This document shows positions 52,015 through 60,063 of a stretch of 64,000 nt of DNA, piece by piece. Origin of the DNA: Melghirimyces profundicolus (GTDB lineage: Bacteria > Bacillota > Bacilli > Thermoactinomycetales > DSM-45169); assembly GCF_003054245.1 (NCBI RefSeq), contig NZ_QBKR01000009.1, positions 1-64,000 on the forward strand, read 5' to 3'. Within the stretch, counting starts at the first letter, position 1. Every line of letters begins with the position of its first letter. The notes below the pieces were generated by a model. That model ran no database searches. It was given only the letters and a program-made list of their open reading frames with translations, and was not told where the DNA came from. Made by a program: the position numbers and the translations under genes.

Positions 52015-52848
52015 TCAGAAACCGGCATAGATATAAGGATCTGCGGGAGCGGGGATCCGTTTGTAACCGTCGGCTTTCACCAACGGCATGTCACTGTTTT
52101 GGAAGCGGACGGATTTCAGCGGCCCCTCCACTTCGATCCAGATTCCTTCCCCGAGTTGCTCCACTCCGGGAAACGAGGCGAAAACCCCCACGACACTGGC
52201 GTCCGCCGCACAGCAGGTGACGGTGTAGCGGGACACCATCACGATCCCTTCGGGGAGGTCGTCGGAACGGTATACAAACCCGCGGATTCGGGTGCGTTTA
52301 TTTTTCAGATCTTTTTTATGATACAACTGGATCGTACTCAGCCGGCTGATGTATTTCTCGTCCTTCAAATCGATCACCGGTGCGGATTTCATTTCTTCGA
52401 GAAACCGTTGGTAGTATTCATTCGGATCGGTTTCGGACAGCGGCTCATCGTTCTCTCCCGGGTCTTTGTCGGGCGATTCGCCCTTTTTTCGTTGCTCAGC
52501 CTCTTTTTGGGTCAGGGGCTTCTGCTCCTTTTGCATGGCTTCGGGGGAAAGATACGAGACTCCCTTGTTGGCGGCTATGGAAACGTCCAATGCACCGGGC
52601 CGGACAAGAATGAAAAGCAGAAGAGGCGTAAGGAGAAGAAGGTAGCCGATCACCCCCGTCCGGTGAAGTGCCGGTGTCCGCAGGTTCCAGAGTTGCACCA
52701 GACCGAGGAGGAGGAGGAAGAGCACCCCGGCGGCGGTGAAAGGCAAAAAACGGGGATTCACATAGAACCGGAGTTCTCCGGTAACGATCAGCACGGTCAG
52801 CAACAGGGCCGTTCCCAAGCAGACGGAAGCGCGAAGAAAAGCGCCCAT
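52015..52848 (-). CDS. TIGR03943-family membrane protein (YcgQ-like, permease partner)
   Basis: This 277-aa protein has two or three N-terminal helices (LGTALLLTVLIVTGELRFYV and LPFTAAGVLFLLLLGLV), another near residue 85, and a soluble domain with the conserved TVTCCAADASVVGV stretch holding a Cys-Cys pair. In Bacillus, YcgQ and the permease YcgR form a pair regulated by the zinc repressor Zur. It starts 18 bases after the permease stop codon behind AAAGGAGATC. A zinc-related role follows from the shared operator upstream. Confidence 0.85.
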   Translation of the reverse strand: MGAFLRASVCLGTALLLTVLIVTGELRFYVNPRFLPFTAAGVLFLLLLGLVQLWNLRTPALHRTGVIGYLLLLTPLLLFILVRPGALDVSIAANKGVSYLSPEAMQKEQKPLTQKEAEQRKKGESPDKDPGENDEPLSETDPNEYYQRFLEEMKSAPVIDLKDEKYISRLSTIQLYHKKDLKNKRTRIRGFVYRSDDLPEGIVMVSRYTVTCCAADASVVGVFASFPGVEQLGEGIWIEVEGPLKSVRFQNSDMPLVKADGYKRIPAPADPYIYAGF

Positions 52849-52866
52849 GGTTTTGATCTCCTTTCC

Positions 52867-53907
52867 TCATTGGAAGGCTTTCCAGGCGATGATGGCAGTC
52901 AGGGTAAGAAGCGAGGTGCCCCCGAAGAAGATGCCGATCACCCGGAGACGGAAACTTCCCACCATCATAAAGAGGTTCTTCAGGTCCATCATGGGTCCGA
53001 ACACCAGAAAAGCCAGAAGAGAGGTGGTCGGCAAAGCGTTGCGGAAGGAGGCCGCCACGAAAGCGTCGGCCGATGAACACAGGGAAAGACCGAAAGCCAG
53101 ACCCATCATGAGGAGCACGGTGATCCATTCGTTCTGGGCAAAATCGCGGATGGCGGACAAACCGATCACGGTTTGAAACAGGGCGGCCACCATGGCTCCG
53201 GCAACAAAGTATTTTCCCATATCCATGAATTCAAAAACGGCGTGATACAGGGCATGACCCAACCGGTCTTCCCGGTGGCGGCGGGAGTGTGCGTGATGGT
53301 TACATGCGGGTTCCTGACACGGATGGTTTTCATCCTCTTTTCCATCCGGCCGAAGAGGACTTCCTTTCAAAAACCAAGAGAACACCCACCCCATGGTACA
53401 GGCGATGATTCCCGCCAGGGCCAGTCGGGAGAGGGTGATTCCCCAATCAAACCCGAAGGCGATGTAAGTGGACACGATGGTGATCGGGTTGACAACCGGG
53501 GCCGAAAGCAGAAAAGTGAAAGCGGTGTGAGGAGGCAGCCCCTTTTGGATCAGGCGCCTTGTCACCGGAACGATCCCGCATTCGCACACGGGGAGCAAAA
53601 GCCCCAGCAAGCTTGCCATGGGGATGGAGAGTATCCTTTTTTTCGGGACGAGTCGCCAGATGAGTTCCTCACGGACATACACCTGGATCAAACCGGATAC
53701 CAGCACGCCCATCAGGATGAAGGGGATCCCTTCGATAAAAATGCTGAGAAACAGAGTGGTTACGGTTTCCACTTCCACAGAGACGGTTAAGCTCGGGAAT
53801 TTCAGACCGTACAGCGTCTCGATGCCGCCCTGGATCAACCAGAAAAACAGGAGAAGAACGGCAAACCCCCCGATTTCCGCCGACCAATTACGGATCCAAC
53901 GAGCCAT
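52867..53907 (-). CDS. Permease of the YcgR/YraQ family
   Basis: This 346-aa permease has about eight membrane helices. Conserved segments include LLLPVCECGIVPVTRRLIQKG, a Cys-rich CEC site likely to touch a metal, LSAPVVNPITIVSTYIAFGF, and LCSSADAFVAASF. A His/Cys-rich cytoplasmic loop (NHPCQEPACNHHAHSRRHRE) may bind zinc. I set the start at ATG 53907 behind GGGAGGTG; the frame runs on upstream to 54084, but that would cross the promoter. It is first in the operon with the YcgQ-like gene under a Zur-type operator. Confidence 0.87.
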   Translation of the reverse strand: MARWIRNWSAEIGGFAVLLLFFWLIQGGIETLYGLKFPSLTVSVEVETVTTLFLSIFIEGIPFILMGVLVSGLIQVYVREELIWRLVPKKRILSIPMASLLGLLLPVCECGIVPVTRRLIQKGLPPHTAFTFLLSAPVVNPITIVSTYIAFGFDWGITLSRLALAGIIACTMGWVFSWFLKGSPLRPDGKEDENHPCQEPACNHHAHSRRHREDRLGHALYHAVFEFMDMGKYFVAGAMVAALFQTVIGLSAIRDFAQNEWITVLLMMGLAFGLSLCSSADAFVAASFRNALPTTSLLAFLVFGPMMDLKNLFMMVGSFRLRVIGIFFGGTSLLTLTAIIAWKAFQ

Positions 53908-54018
53908 TTTGCACCTCCCGTCGCTTTTGGACAAGTTTATTCCCGTCCGGTCTGATTTAGAACCGGTTATCGTCATCATCATACAGGCGATTCCTCCGTT
54001 ATACAACCCTTCATAAGC

Positions 54019-54047
54019 TTTATAATCGTAATAATTACGATTTACAA
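54019..54047 (-). promoter_or_regulatory. Leftward promoter of the permease operon
   Basis: On the minus strand TTGTAA (54042-54047) and TATAAA (54019-54024) are 17 bases apart. The Zur box fills the spacer. Confidence 0.7.
54024..54042. promoter_or_regulatory. Zur box (9-1-9 inverted repeat)
   Basis: AATCGTAAT and ATTACGATT flank one A in a perfect palindrome, matching the Bacillus Zur operator TCGTAATNATTACGA. It lies between -35 and -10 of the leftward promoter and touches the -35 of the rightward one. Zinc-loaded Zur would thus repress both the permease pair and znuA. Confidence 0.88.
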
Positions 54048-54069
54048 ACCGGGGAACAGGGATTATAAT
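54041..54069 (+). promoter_or_regulatory. Rightward promoter of znuA
   Basis: TTTACA (54041-54046) and TATAAT (54064-54069) are 17 bases apart. MITE copy D begins 19 bases after the -10, so it occupies the znuA leader. Confidence 0.75.
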
Positions 54070-54087
54070 GAGATCAGTCATCATAAG

Positions 54088-54336
54088 AAGCGTTGTGATG
54101 GATTGTCAGGCTCAGAAGAAGGGAACGTTTACCCAAAATAGCGACTTTGCTGTCCTGCCCAGCGGAGAATCAGCCGGCAAGGGCGTTTAGGGGCAAAAGC
54201 TTCTCTGTGTTGCATCCAAAGGTGTTTGCCCCTGCCCGCAGCAGGAAGATTCGGAGCGGACAGTGCCTACATCTCTGCAGGACAGCAGCCGGAGCGGCTT
54301 TGGGTAAATGCTGCCGCTTACTTTTTCACAATACTT
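54088..54336 (-). mobile_element. MITE-like repeat, copy D (inverted, in the znuA leader)
   Basis: This 249-base copy is in reverse orientation to A-C, from AAGCGTTGTGA to TCACAATACTT. Flanks are TAAG and TCAG, a degenerate 4-bp duplication. It lies entirely between the znuA promoter and its ribosome site, adding about 250 structured bases to the leader. Confidence 0.85.
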
Positions 54337-54372
54337 TCAGGGGATGGAATTTCTTACGGGAGGTGCGGGTTG

Positions 54373-55341
54373 TTGAACAGAGCGATCATCAGGGTCGGCA
54401 TCCTGGTCCTCGTCGTCCTGCTGGCAGCTTCGGGCTGCAGCAGCGGCGGCGGGGATGACGCTTCTGCGGACGGAAAATTGAAGGTGCAGACCAGCATGTA
54501 TCCGTTGGCCTTCTTTGCCGAAGAAATCGGCGGAAAGCATGTGGAAGTGACCCATGCGGTCCCGGCGGGGGCGGATCCCCACTCTTATGAACCCACGGCC
54601 AGGGAAGTGGTCGAAATCTCCGAAGCCGACGTGTTTCTTTACAACGGTGTCGGTTTTGAGGGCTGGATCGATCAGGTAAAGAAGACGCTGGACGGGGAAA
54701 AGACGACGGTGGTGGAAACGGCCAAGGGGATTCCGCTCATCGAAGCGGATGAAGCACATGGTCATCACGAGGAAGAGCATGGTCACAGTCAGGAAGAAGG
54801 GCACGGTCACGGGGACCACGACCCCCATGTCTGGCTGGATCCCCTGCGGGCCAAAAAACAGGCCGCCACGATTCGGGACGCCTTGGTGAAAAAGGACCCC
54901 GAACACAAAGAAGCCTATGAAAAAAACTATGATAAGTTGGCCGGAAAGCTGGACCGATTGCATGAGAAATTCAAGAAAACAGTGGAAAAAGGAGACAAGA
55001 AAACCTTTGTCGTCTCCCACGCCGCCTTCGGCTACATCGCGGACCGTTACGGCCTGAACCAGGTGGCCGTCTCCGGCCTGTCTCCTTCCGACGAACCGAG
55101 CGCGAAGGAACTTCGGGAAGTGGTGAAAATCGCCCGGAAACATAAAGTGAACTACATCCTTTTTGAAACCCTGGTAAACGGAAAAGTAGCCAAAGCCGTG
55201 CAGAAGGAAGTGGGGGCCCGGTCCTTGACCCTCCACCCCCTGGAGGGCCTGACCCCGGCGGAAAAGAAGAAAGGGGAAAATTACTTCACGCTGATGGAGA
55301 AAAACATCGACCACTTGGGGAAAGCCCTGGGCGCCAAATGA
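54373..55341 (+). CDS. znuA: Zinc ABC transporter substrate-binding lipoprotein
   Basis: This 322-aa cluster A-I binding protein captures Zn at the membrane. The signal peptide ends in a lipobox (LLAASGC). Metal ligands are the histidine in PAGADPHSYEPTA, HVWLDP, SHAAFGYIADRYG and the acidic C-terminal site; the His/Glu/Asp-rich loop between residues about 135 and 160 (HGHHEEEHGHSQ) is typical of ZnuA. It starts with TTG 54373 behind GGGAGGTG. The permease and ATPase genes are not adjacent, so they lie elsewhere. Confidence 0.93.
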   Translation: MNRAIIRVGILVLVVLLAASGCSSGGGDDASADGKLKVQTSMYPLAFFAEEIGGKHVEVTHAVPAGADPHSYEPTAREVVEISEADVFLYNGVGFEGWIDQVKKTLDGEKTTVVETAKGIPLIEADEAHGHHEEEHGHSQEEGHGHGDHDPHVWLDPLRAKKQAATIRDALVKKDPEHKEAYEKNYDKLAGKLDRLHEKFKKTVEKGDKKTFVVSHAAFGYIADRYGLNQVAVSGLSPSDEPSAKELREVVKIARKHKVNYILFETLVNGKVAKAVQKEVGARSLTLHPLEGLTPAEKKKGENYFTLMEKNIDHLGKALGAK

Positions 55342-55346
55342 GAAGT

Positions 55347-55377
55347 CAAAAACCGTCCGTTCCGGAGACGGTTTTTT
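55347..55377 (+). terminator. Terminator after znuA
   Basis: AACCGTC (55351-55357) pairs with GACGGTT (55367-55373), followed by TTTT. Confidence 0.85.
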
Positions 55378-55466
55378 GCATGAAATGGAAATTGGATGGG
55401 AGCGTTTTCATCACTTCCCTGGTTTCCGCATGTATAGTACATTGTGAGAGAATCGGGTGGATCGGG

Positions 55467-56078
55467 GTGAAAACGTTGGTCTGGGAGATCCTTAACCTCA
55501 TCGGGGTGGTCGCTTTCGCCGTCAGCGGGGCGCTGGTGGCGATGGAGGAAAAATACGACTTGTTCGGGACATTGGTGCTTGGATTTGTCACTGCCTTCGG
55601 GGGCGGAGTCATCCGAAACATCCTCATCGGTGTGCCGGTTTCTTCCCTTTGGAGGGAGGAGATGTCGATCTACCTTGCTCTGTTCGTTATCCTGTTTATC
55701 ACGGCGGTTCCTTCCTTCCGGGTCGAGAGGTGGAAAACCTGGTACCCTGTTTTCGATGCCGTCGGTCTGGCGGCTTTCTCCATACAGGGGGCGCTGTCCG
55801 CCATCCGGATGGAACTGCCTGCCATCGCCGTGGTGACGGCGGCGGTGTTGACGGGAATCGGCGGGGGGGTCATCCGGGATGTGCTGGCCGGACGGAAGCC
55901 CCTCGTCTTCCGGAGAGAAATCTACGCCGTTTGGGCGGTGATCGCCGGCTGGATGATCGGCGTCGGTCTTGTCCGGGAAGATTGGCAGCTTTATCTTCTC
56001 TTTGTGTCGGTATTGCTGTTGCGGTTGGCTTCTCTCATCTTACACTGGGAACTTCCCCGCCGGATTTCCAAGACCTGA
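55467..56078 (+). CDS. TRIC-type (UPF0126) cation channel protein
   Basis: This 203-aa membrane protein has two copies of the three-helix UPF0126 unit. Each carries the family's Gly-rich kink: VTAFGGGVIRNILIGV in the first and LTGIGGGVIRDVLAGR in the second. Bacterial TRIC proteins form potassium-permeable trimers. The start is GTG 55467, with weak ribosome site GGGTGG; the frame is open further upstream without support. It ends in a strong bidirectional terminator. Confidence 0.9.
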   Translation: MKTLVWEILNLIGVVAFAVSGALVAMEEKYDLFGTLVLGFVTAFGGGVIRNILIGVPVSSLWREEMSIYLALFVILFITAVPSFRVERWKTWYPVFDAVGLAAFSIQGALSAIRMELPAIAVVTAAVLTGIGGGVIRDVLAGRKPLVFRREIYAVWAVIAGWMIGVGLVREDWQLYLLFVSVLLLRLASLILHWELPRRISKT

Positions 56079-56096
56079 ACAGGGACCGCAAGACAG

Positions 56097-56127
56097 AGAA
56101 AGCACCCTCGCTGCGAGGGTGCTTTCT
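56097..56127. terminator. Bidirectional terminator
   Basis: AGAAAGCACCCTCG pairs perfectly with CGAGGGTGCTTTCT around CTG, between the TRIC gene and the convergent amidase gene. Confidence 0.93.
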
Positions 56128-56132
56128 TCGTT

Positions 56133-59100
56133 TCATTCTTTGATCAGGCGAATGGCGTCCGCGACCACGATCCCGTCGGCATCATCGGAGAGGACGACTT
56201 TGCCCGTGCCGGTGTCAAAGTTGTAGGTTCCGATGTAGACCCATTGGCTTCCACCGGTGCGCTGGTCCACCCGTTTGGTGGTTTGGCCGTCTTTGTGGTG
56301 GATGGTGTAGGGAGCATTGGTTGCCCGGTCGGTGTAAGACATGTATTTGGCGTAGACTTTGTAGGAGCCGGCTTCCTTCACGTCAAAGTTCCAGGTGAAG
56401 GTGTGATCCCCCGTTCCTTTGTAGTCGTATTGGTAGTTCGTCCCTTCATAGCCGGAGATATTGTTTGACACCTTCCAGGCGCCGATGCCTTCGTTTCCGG
56501 TGTCGGCGTTGTCGCTGGTGATGGTGGTGGGCGCCTTCTCCAGCTTGACGGAATCGGCGATGACGAAGCCGTCCGCGTCATCGGAGAGAACGATTTTGCT
56601 TGTTCCCTGATCAAAGTTATAGGTCCCGATGTAGACCCACTGGCTTCCACCTGTCCGTTGGTCCACCCGGCGGGTGGTCTGCCCGTCCCTGTGGTGGATG
56701 GTGTAAGGCGCGTTGCTTGCCCGGTCTTTATAGGCCATGTATTTGACATAAACGTCGTAGGAACCGGCTTCCGGGATGTTCAGGTTCCAGGCGAACCAAG
56801 CTCCCTCTCCGGGGTTGTTGGGACCGTTGTACTGGTAGCTGGTCCCGGTGTAACCGGAAATGTTGTTCGAGGTCTTCCAGGTTCCCACGGAGTCCACATT
56901 GGAGTCGGTGTTGTCCCCGGTGACGGTTACCGGCGCAGGCTCCAGCTTGACGGAGTCCGCCACGACAATGCCGTCGGCCTTGTCCGAGAGGACGATTTTG
57001 CTGCCGGTGCCGGCTTCAAACCGGAAGGTGCCCAGCTCCACCCATTGGCTGCCGTTTTTCCGCTGGTTGACTCGCTGGACGGTTTGCCCGTCCTGGTGAT
57101 AGATCGTGTAGGGGGCGTTGGTCGCCCGGTCGGTGTAGGCCATATATTTGGCATAAACCTTGTAATACCCGGCCTTGGGGATGTTCAGATTCCAAGTGAA
57201 GGTATGGTCTCCGGTTCCCTTGTAGTCGTACTGGTAGTCGTCGCCTTCAAACCCGGCCACGTTGTTGGAACTCTTCCAAGCCCCGATGCCCTCGTTTCCG
57301 GGGTCGCCGTTGTCACTGATCACCGTGTTTTGCTCGACGCGCTCCAACTTGATGGCGTCGGCGACAACGATGCCGTCGGCGTTGTCGGAGAGGATCACCT
57401 TGCTGCCGGTGCCCTGTTCAAAGTTGTAGGTCCCCAGATCCACCCATTGACTGCCGTTGACCCGCTGGTCCACCTTGACCGTCGAGGTCCCGCTTTGGTG
57501 GTGGATGGTGTAGGGAGCGTTGGAGGCCCGGTCGGTATACGCCTGGTACTGGGCGTAGACCCGGTAGGTTCCCGTTTCCGGGATCTTCAGGTTCCAGGTG
57601 AAGGTATGGTCCCCGGTCCCCTTGTAGTCATATTGGTAGTTGCTTCCGTAATGTTTGAGATTGGTGGATGTCTTCCAGGTTCCAATGCCTTCATTTTCGC
57701 TGTCGGCGTTATCGCTGATCAGCACGTCCGAAGTCCGTTCAAATTTGACGGCATCGGCGATCACGTAGCCGTCGGCATCATCGGTCAGGGTAACCTTGCC
57801 TGTGGTGCCCTGGGTAAAGTGATAGGTGCCGAGGTCCACCCACTGACCGCCGTTGGTCCGTTGGTCCACCCGCCGGGTCGCCGTTCCATCCCCGTGAAGG
57901 ATGGTGAACGGAGCGTTGGAAGCCCGGTCGGAAGCTGCCGCGTAATAGACGGAGACCTTGTAACTGCCGGTTTCCGGAGGGGTGAACTTCCAGGTGAAGG
58001 TGTCACCGCCGCTGCCCGCCGCATTGGGCTGGTAATTGGAACCGTAGTAACCCGGTGCGTTGGTCGATGTGGGCCAGCTGCCGCTGGAAGTGGTGTACTG
58101 GCTGTCGGTGTTGTCCACGATGGCCGTGGCGGGTTGGGCTTCGGGAGCATCTTCCACCTTTTCCAGCCGGAGACCGTCGGCGATCACGTACCCGTCGGCA
58201 TCATCGGTCTGAACGACTTTGTTGGCGCCGCTGTTGAACTCGTAGGTGCCGAGTTCCACCCAGGAGCTTCCGTTTACCTGCTGATTGACTTCTTTGGTGA
58301 CGACGCCGTTTTTGGTGTGGATCTCATAGGGGGCGTCGGTGGCCCGGTCAAAAGCCGCTGTGTAGTAGGCATAGACCCGGTACTTGCCGGCCGCCGGCAG
58401 GTTGAAGTTCCAGGTGAAGGTGTCCGGCGCGATTCCCCAGCCGCTGTCATTGGCCTGGTAGTTGGAACCGTAATAGCCGGAAACGTTGGTGGAAGTGACC
58501 CAATCCCCGTCGGCCACGTTGTCCGGATCACTGTTGTCCAGCGTGATGGTGGACCCGTCCGCCGCCGCCAGCCGGTCGGCCACCTCCTGACGAATCCGTT
58601 CATATTCCGCGTCCAGCATATCGCCGGGGCAGCTCGTCGATGCCCGGGGGACGCGTCGGTGATCCAGGATGTTGGGTACGTCGGGGTCCTCTTTCGGGAT
58701 TCCGGTGCTTTCGTCATATTCATAGTTGCGCACATAATCCGTGCTCCCCAGGGGATCGATTCCGTGCAGGTCCGCCTGGTAGGAAAGTAAGTCGATCAGG
58801 GCGTTGTGCATATGGTCCGGGAGTTGAGCATCCGTGTAGGTCCCCATCATGGAGACGCCGAAGGAATAGTGGTTGAATCCGTACGCATGAGCGCCCACCA
58901 CTCCGGGGGTGAGAACGTCCCCGTCTTTCCCTTTCCGGCCTTCGTAAATCTTGCCGTCGCTTCCGATAACGGCGTTGTAGCCGATGTCACCCCATTCATT
59001 CACCTTGGCGTGATAGTAATAGATGGAACGCACCCGGGCCGCCGGATCGGGGTCGTCGTTGGGGGTATCGGTATGATGGAAGACCAGGTGGTTGACATGA

Positions 59101-59840
59101 TCATCGTACTCCCTGGGCCAGTCTTCCTTTCCGTCAACATAGCGGAGGGACTCATCCGCTCCCCACTCCGCCCGGCTGACAATGTTGGGGCGGTCAATGG
59201 CGGCCTGGGCTCTCTCTGACAGGAACCCGGCCAGGGTCATTTTGCCCTTGGCTTCCACTTTGGTTCCGTCTTCCGAGTTGAGCAGGAACAGTTTGATGTC
59301 CCGGATCCGGGGCTTGACGCCCTTGTGGGCTTTCATGGTGATTTTGTACTGAATGAATTTTCCGTGATCCCCGTACACCAGGTCACCGAGCGTTTCCTCG
59401 CTCTGTTTGTGTTCCGGTCCTTGGTGGGAGACGTGGACTTCTTTCCATTCCGTCCACTTTTCCCCGTCTTTGGAAGTTCGGAGGGAAAATTGAGCGGAAT
59501 GGTAATGTGGGTTTTTTGCCGCCTTGGCGGTGTTTGTCCAATGCAACCCCACATCGGTGAAAACCATGTCGGACTGGATGACCGGGGAGGTGTATTCCGC
59601 CTCTTCCCCGTCCGTTTTCATGGAGAGAAGTGCTTTGTTTCCACTGGACTGAATGTCGAGGTTTTTGCCTTTCCCTTTGGCGAAATCCGATTTGGACCGG
59701 TGATGGATGGTCTTTTCCATCACTTTGATCTTCGCCGGCTTCGCCCAGGAAGCGGGCACCACCGGCAGCGCCATCAATAGGAAGAGTATGAATAGGGAGA
59801 CAACGCCAACAGCAATAGACCGTTTGGTTAAACGTTTCAG
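56133..59840 (-). CDS. Secreted PGRP-type N-acetylmuramoyl-L-alanine amidase with six golvesin-like repeats
   Basis: This is a 1235-aa secreted protein if it starts at CTG 59840. That start gives a textbook signal peptide: KRLTKR, a long hydrophobic core, then PASWA before cleavage. AAAGGGGGACAGGA is its ribosome site. Without it the frame opens only at TTG 59777 in mid signal peptide. After a beta domain (residues about 45-215) comes the amidase domain (about 225-445) with PNIVSRAEWGADES, zinc histidine LVFHHTDTPN, SDGKIYEGRKG and DHRRVPRASTSCPG (His and Cys ligands). Six tandem domains of about 130 residues end the protein. Confidence 0.85.
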   Translation of the reverse strand: MKRLTKRSIAVGVVSLFILFLLMALPVVPASWAKPAKIKVMEKTIHHRSKSDFAKGKGKNLDIQSSGNKALLSMKTDGEEAEYTSPVIQSDMVFTDVGLHWTNTAKAAKNPHYHSAQFSLRTSKDGEKWTEWKEVHVSHQGPEHKQSEETLGDLVYGDHGKFIQYKITMKAHKGVKPRIRDIKLFLLNSEDGTKVEAKGKMTLAGFLSERAQAAIDRPNIVSRAEWGADESLRYVDGKEDWPREYDDHVNHLVFHHTDTPNDDPDPAARVRSIYYYHAKVNEWGDIGYNAVIGSDGKIYEGRKGKDGDVLTPGVVGAHAYGFNHYSFGVSMMGTYTDAQLPDHMHNALIDLLSYQADLHGIDPLGSTDYVRNYEYDESTGIPKEDPDVPNILDHRRVPRASTSCPGDMLDAEYERIRQEVADRLAAADGSTITLDNSDPDNVADGDWVTSTNVSGYYGSNYQANDSGWGIAPDTFTWNFNLPAAGKYRVYAYYTAAFDRATDAPYEIHTKNGVVTKEVNQQVNGSSWVELGTYEFNSGANKVVQTDDADGYVIADGLRLEKVEDAPEAQPATAIVDNTDSQYTTSSGSWPTSTNAPGYYGSNYQPNAAGSGGDTFTWKFTPPETGSYKVSVYYAAASDRASNAPFTILHGDGTATRRVDQRTNGGQWVDLGTYHFTQGTTGKVTLTDDADGYVIADAVKFERTSDVLISDNADSENEGIGTWKTSTNLKHYGSNYQYDYKGTGDHTFTWNLKIPETGTYRVYAQYQAYTDRASNAPYTIHHQSGTSTVKVDQRVNGSQWVDLGTYNFEQGTGSKVILSDNADGIVVADAIKLERVEQNTVISDNGDPGNEGIGAWKSSNNVAGFEGDDYQYDYKGTGDHTFTWNLNIPKAGYYKVYAKYMAYTDRATNAPYTIYHQDGQTVQRVNQRKNGSQWVELGTFRFEAGTGSKIVLSDKADGIVVADSVKLEPAPVTVTGDNTDSNVDSVGTWKTSNNISGYTGTSYQYNGPNNPGEGAWFAWNLNIPEAGSYDVYVKYMAYKDRASNAPYTIHHRDGQTTRRVDQRTGGSQWVYIGTYNFDQGTSKIVLSDDADGFVIADSVKLEKAPTTITSDNADTGNEGIGAWKVSNNISGYEGTNYQYDYKGTGDHTFTWNFDVKEAGSYKVYAKYMSYTDRATNAPYTIHHKDGQTTKRVDQRTGGSQWVYIGTYNFDTGTGKVVLSDDADGIVVADAIRLIKE
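56136..58560 (-). repeat. Six tandem golvesin-like repeat units inside the amidase gene
   Basis: Each unit is about 400 bases and encodes a start like DNADTGNEGIGAWK, a middle TFTWN(L/F) strand, KVYAKYMAYTDRATNAPYTI, and an end like SKVVLSDDADGIVVADAIRL. Units three to six are nearly identical in parts, units one and two more divergent. Such beta-sandwich modules usually bind glycans or extracellular partners. The DNA similarity allows unequal crossover and changes in copy number. Confidence 0.85.
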
Positions 59841-60035
59841 GATTCCTGTCCCCCTTTATTTGAATTGGGTCCACCCCGATCAGGAGATGAGCCGGGCTCA
59901 TCCCGATCGGTTAATTCCCCCCCCAAATAAGTTATTCGAAAGCACTTTCCCTTTTGTGACCGTTTTCGACAATTTTTTACGAAAAATTGAACGAAACACC
60001 ATCCTCTGTCCATAAATCCCTGCCAAAAGTGAAGC

Positions 60036-60060
60036 GCGCACCGGGAAGCGGTGCGCGCGG
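60036..60060 (-). terminator. Terminator after the purine permease gene
   Basis: GCGCGCACCG pairs with CGGTGCGCGC around a short loop; on the minus strand a moderately T-rich stretch follows. Confidence 0.7.
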
Positions 60061-60063
60061 TGA

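Noticed and set aside
22760-54336. The four dispersed repeats as a CRISPR or REP array
   Set aside because: They are 210-310 bases long, far apart, in both orientations and with inverted ends and a target duplication, which fits a MITE and not CRISPR or REP.
56658-58790. A 710-codon plus-strand frame in the repeat region
   Set aside because: It mirrors the golvesin-like repeats of the amidase gene; its repetitive pattern comes from the repeats and there is no ribosome site.
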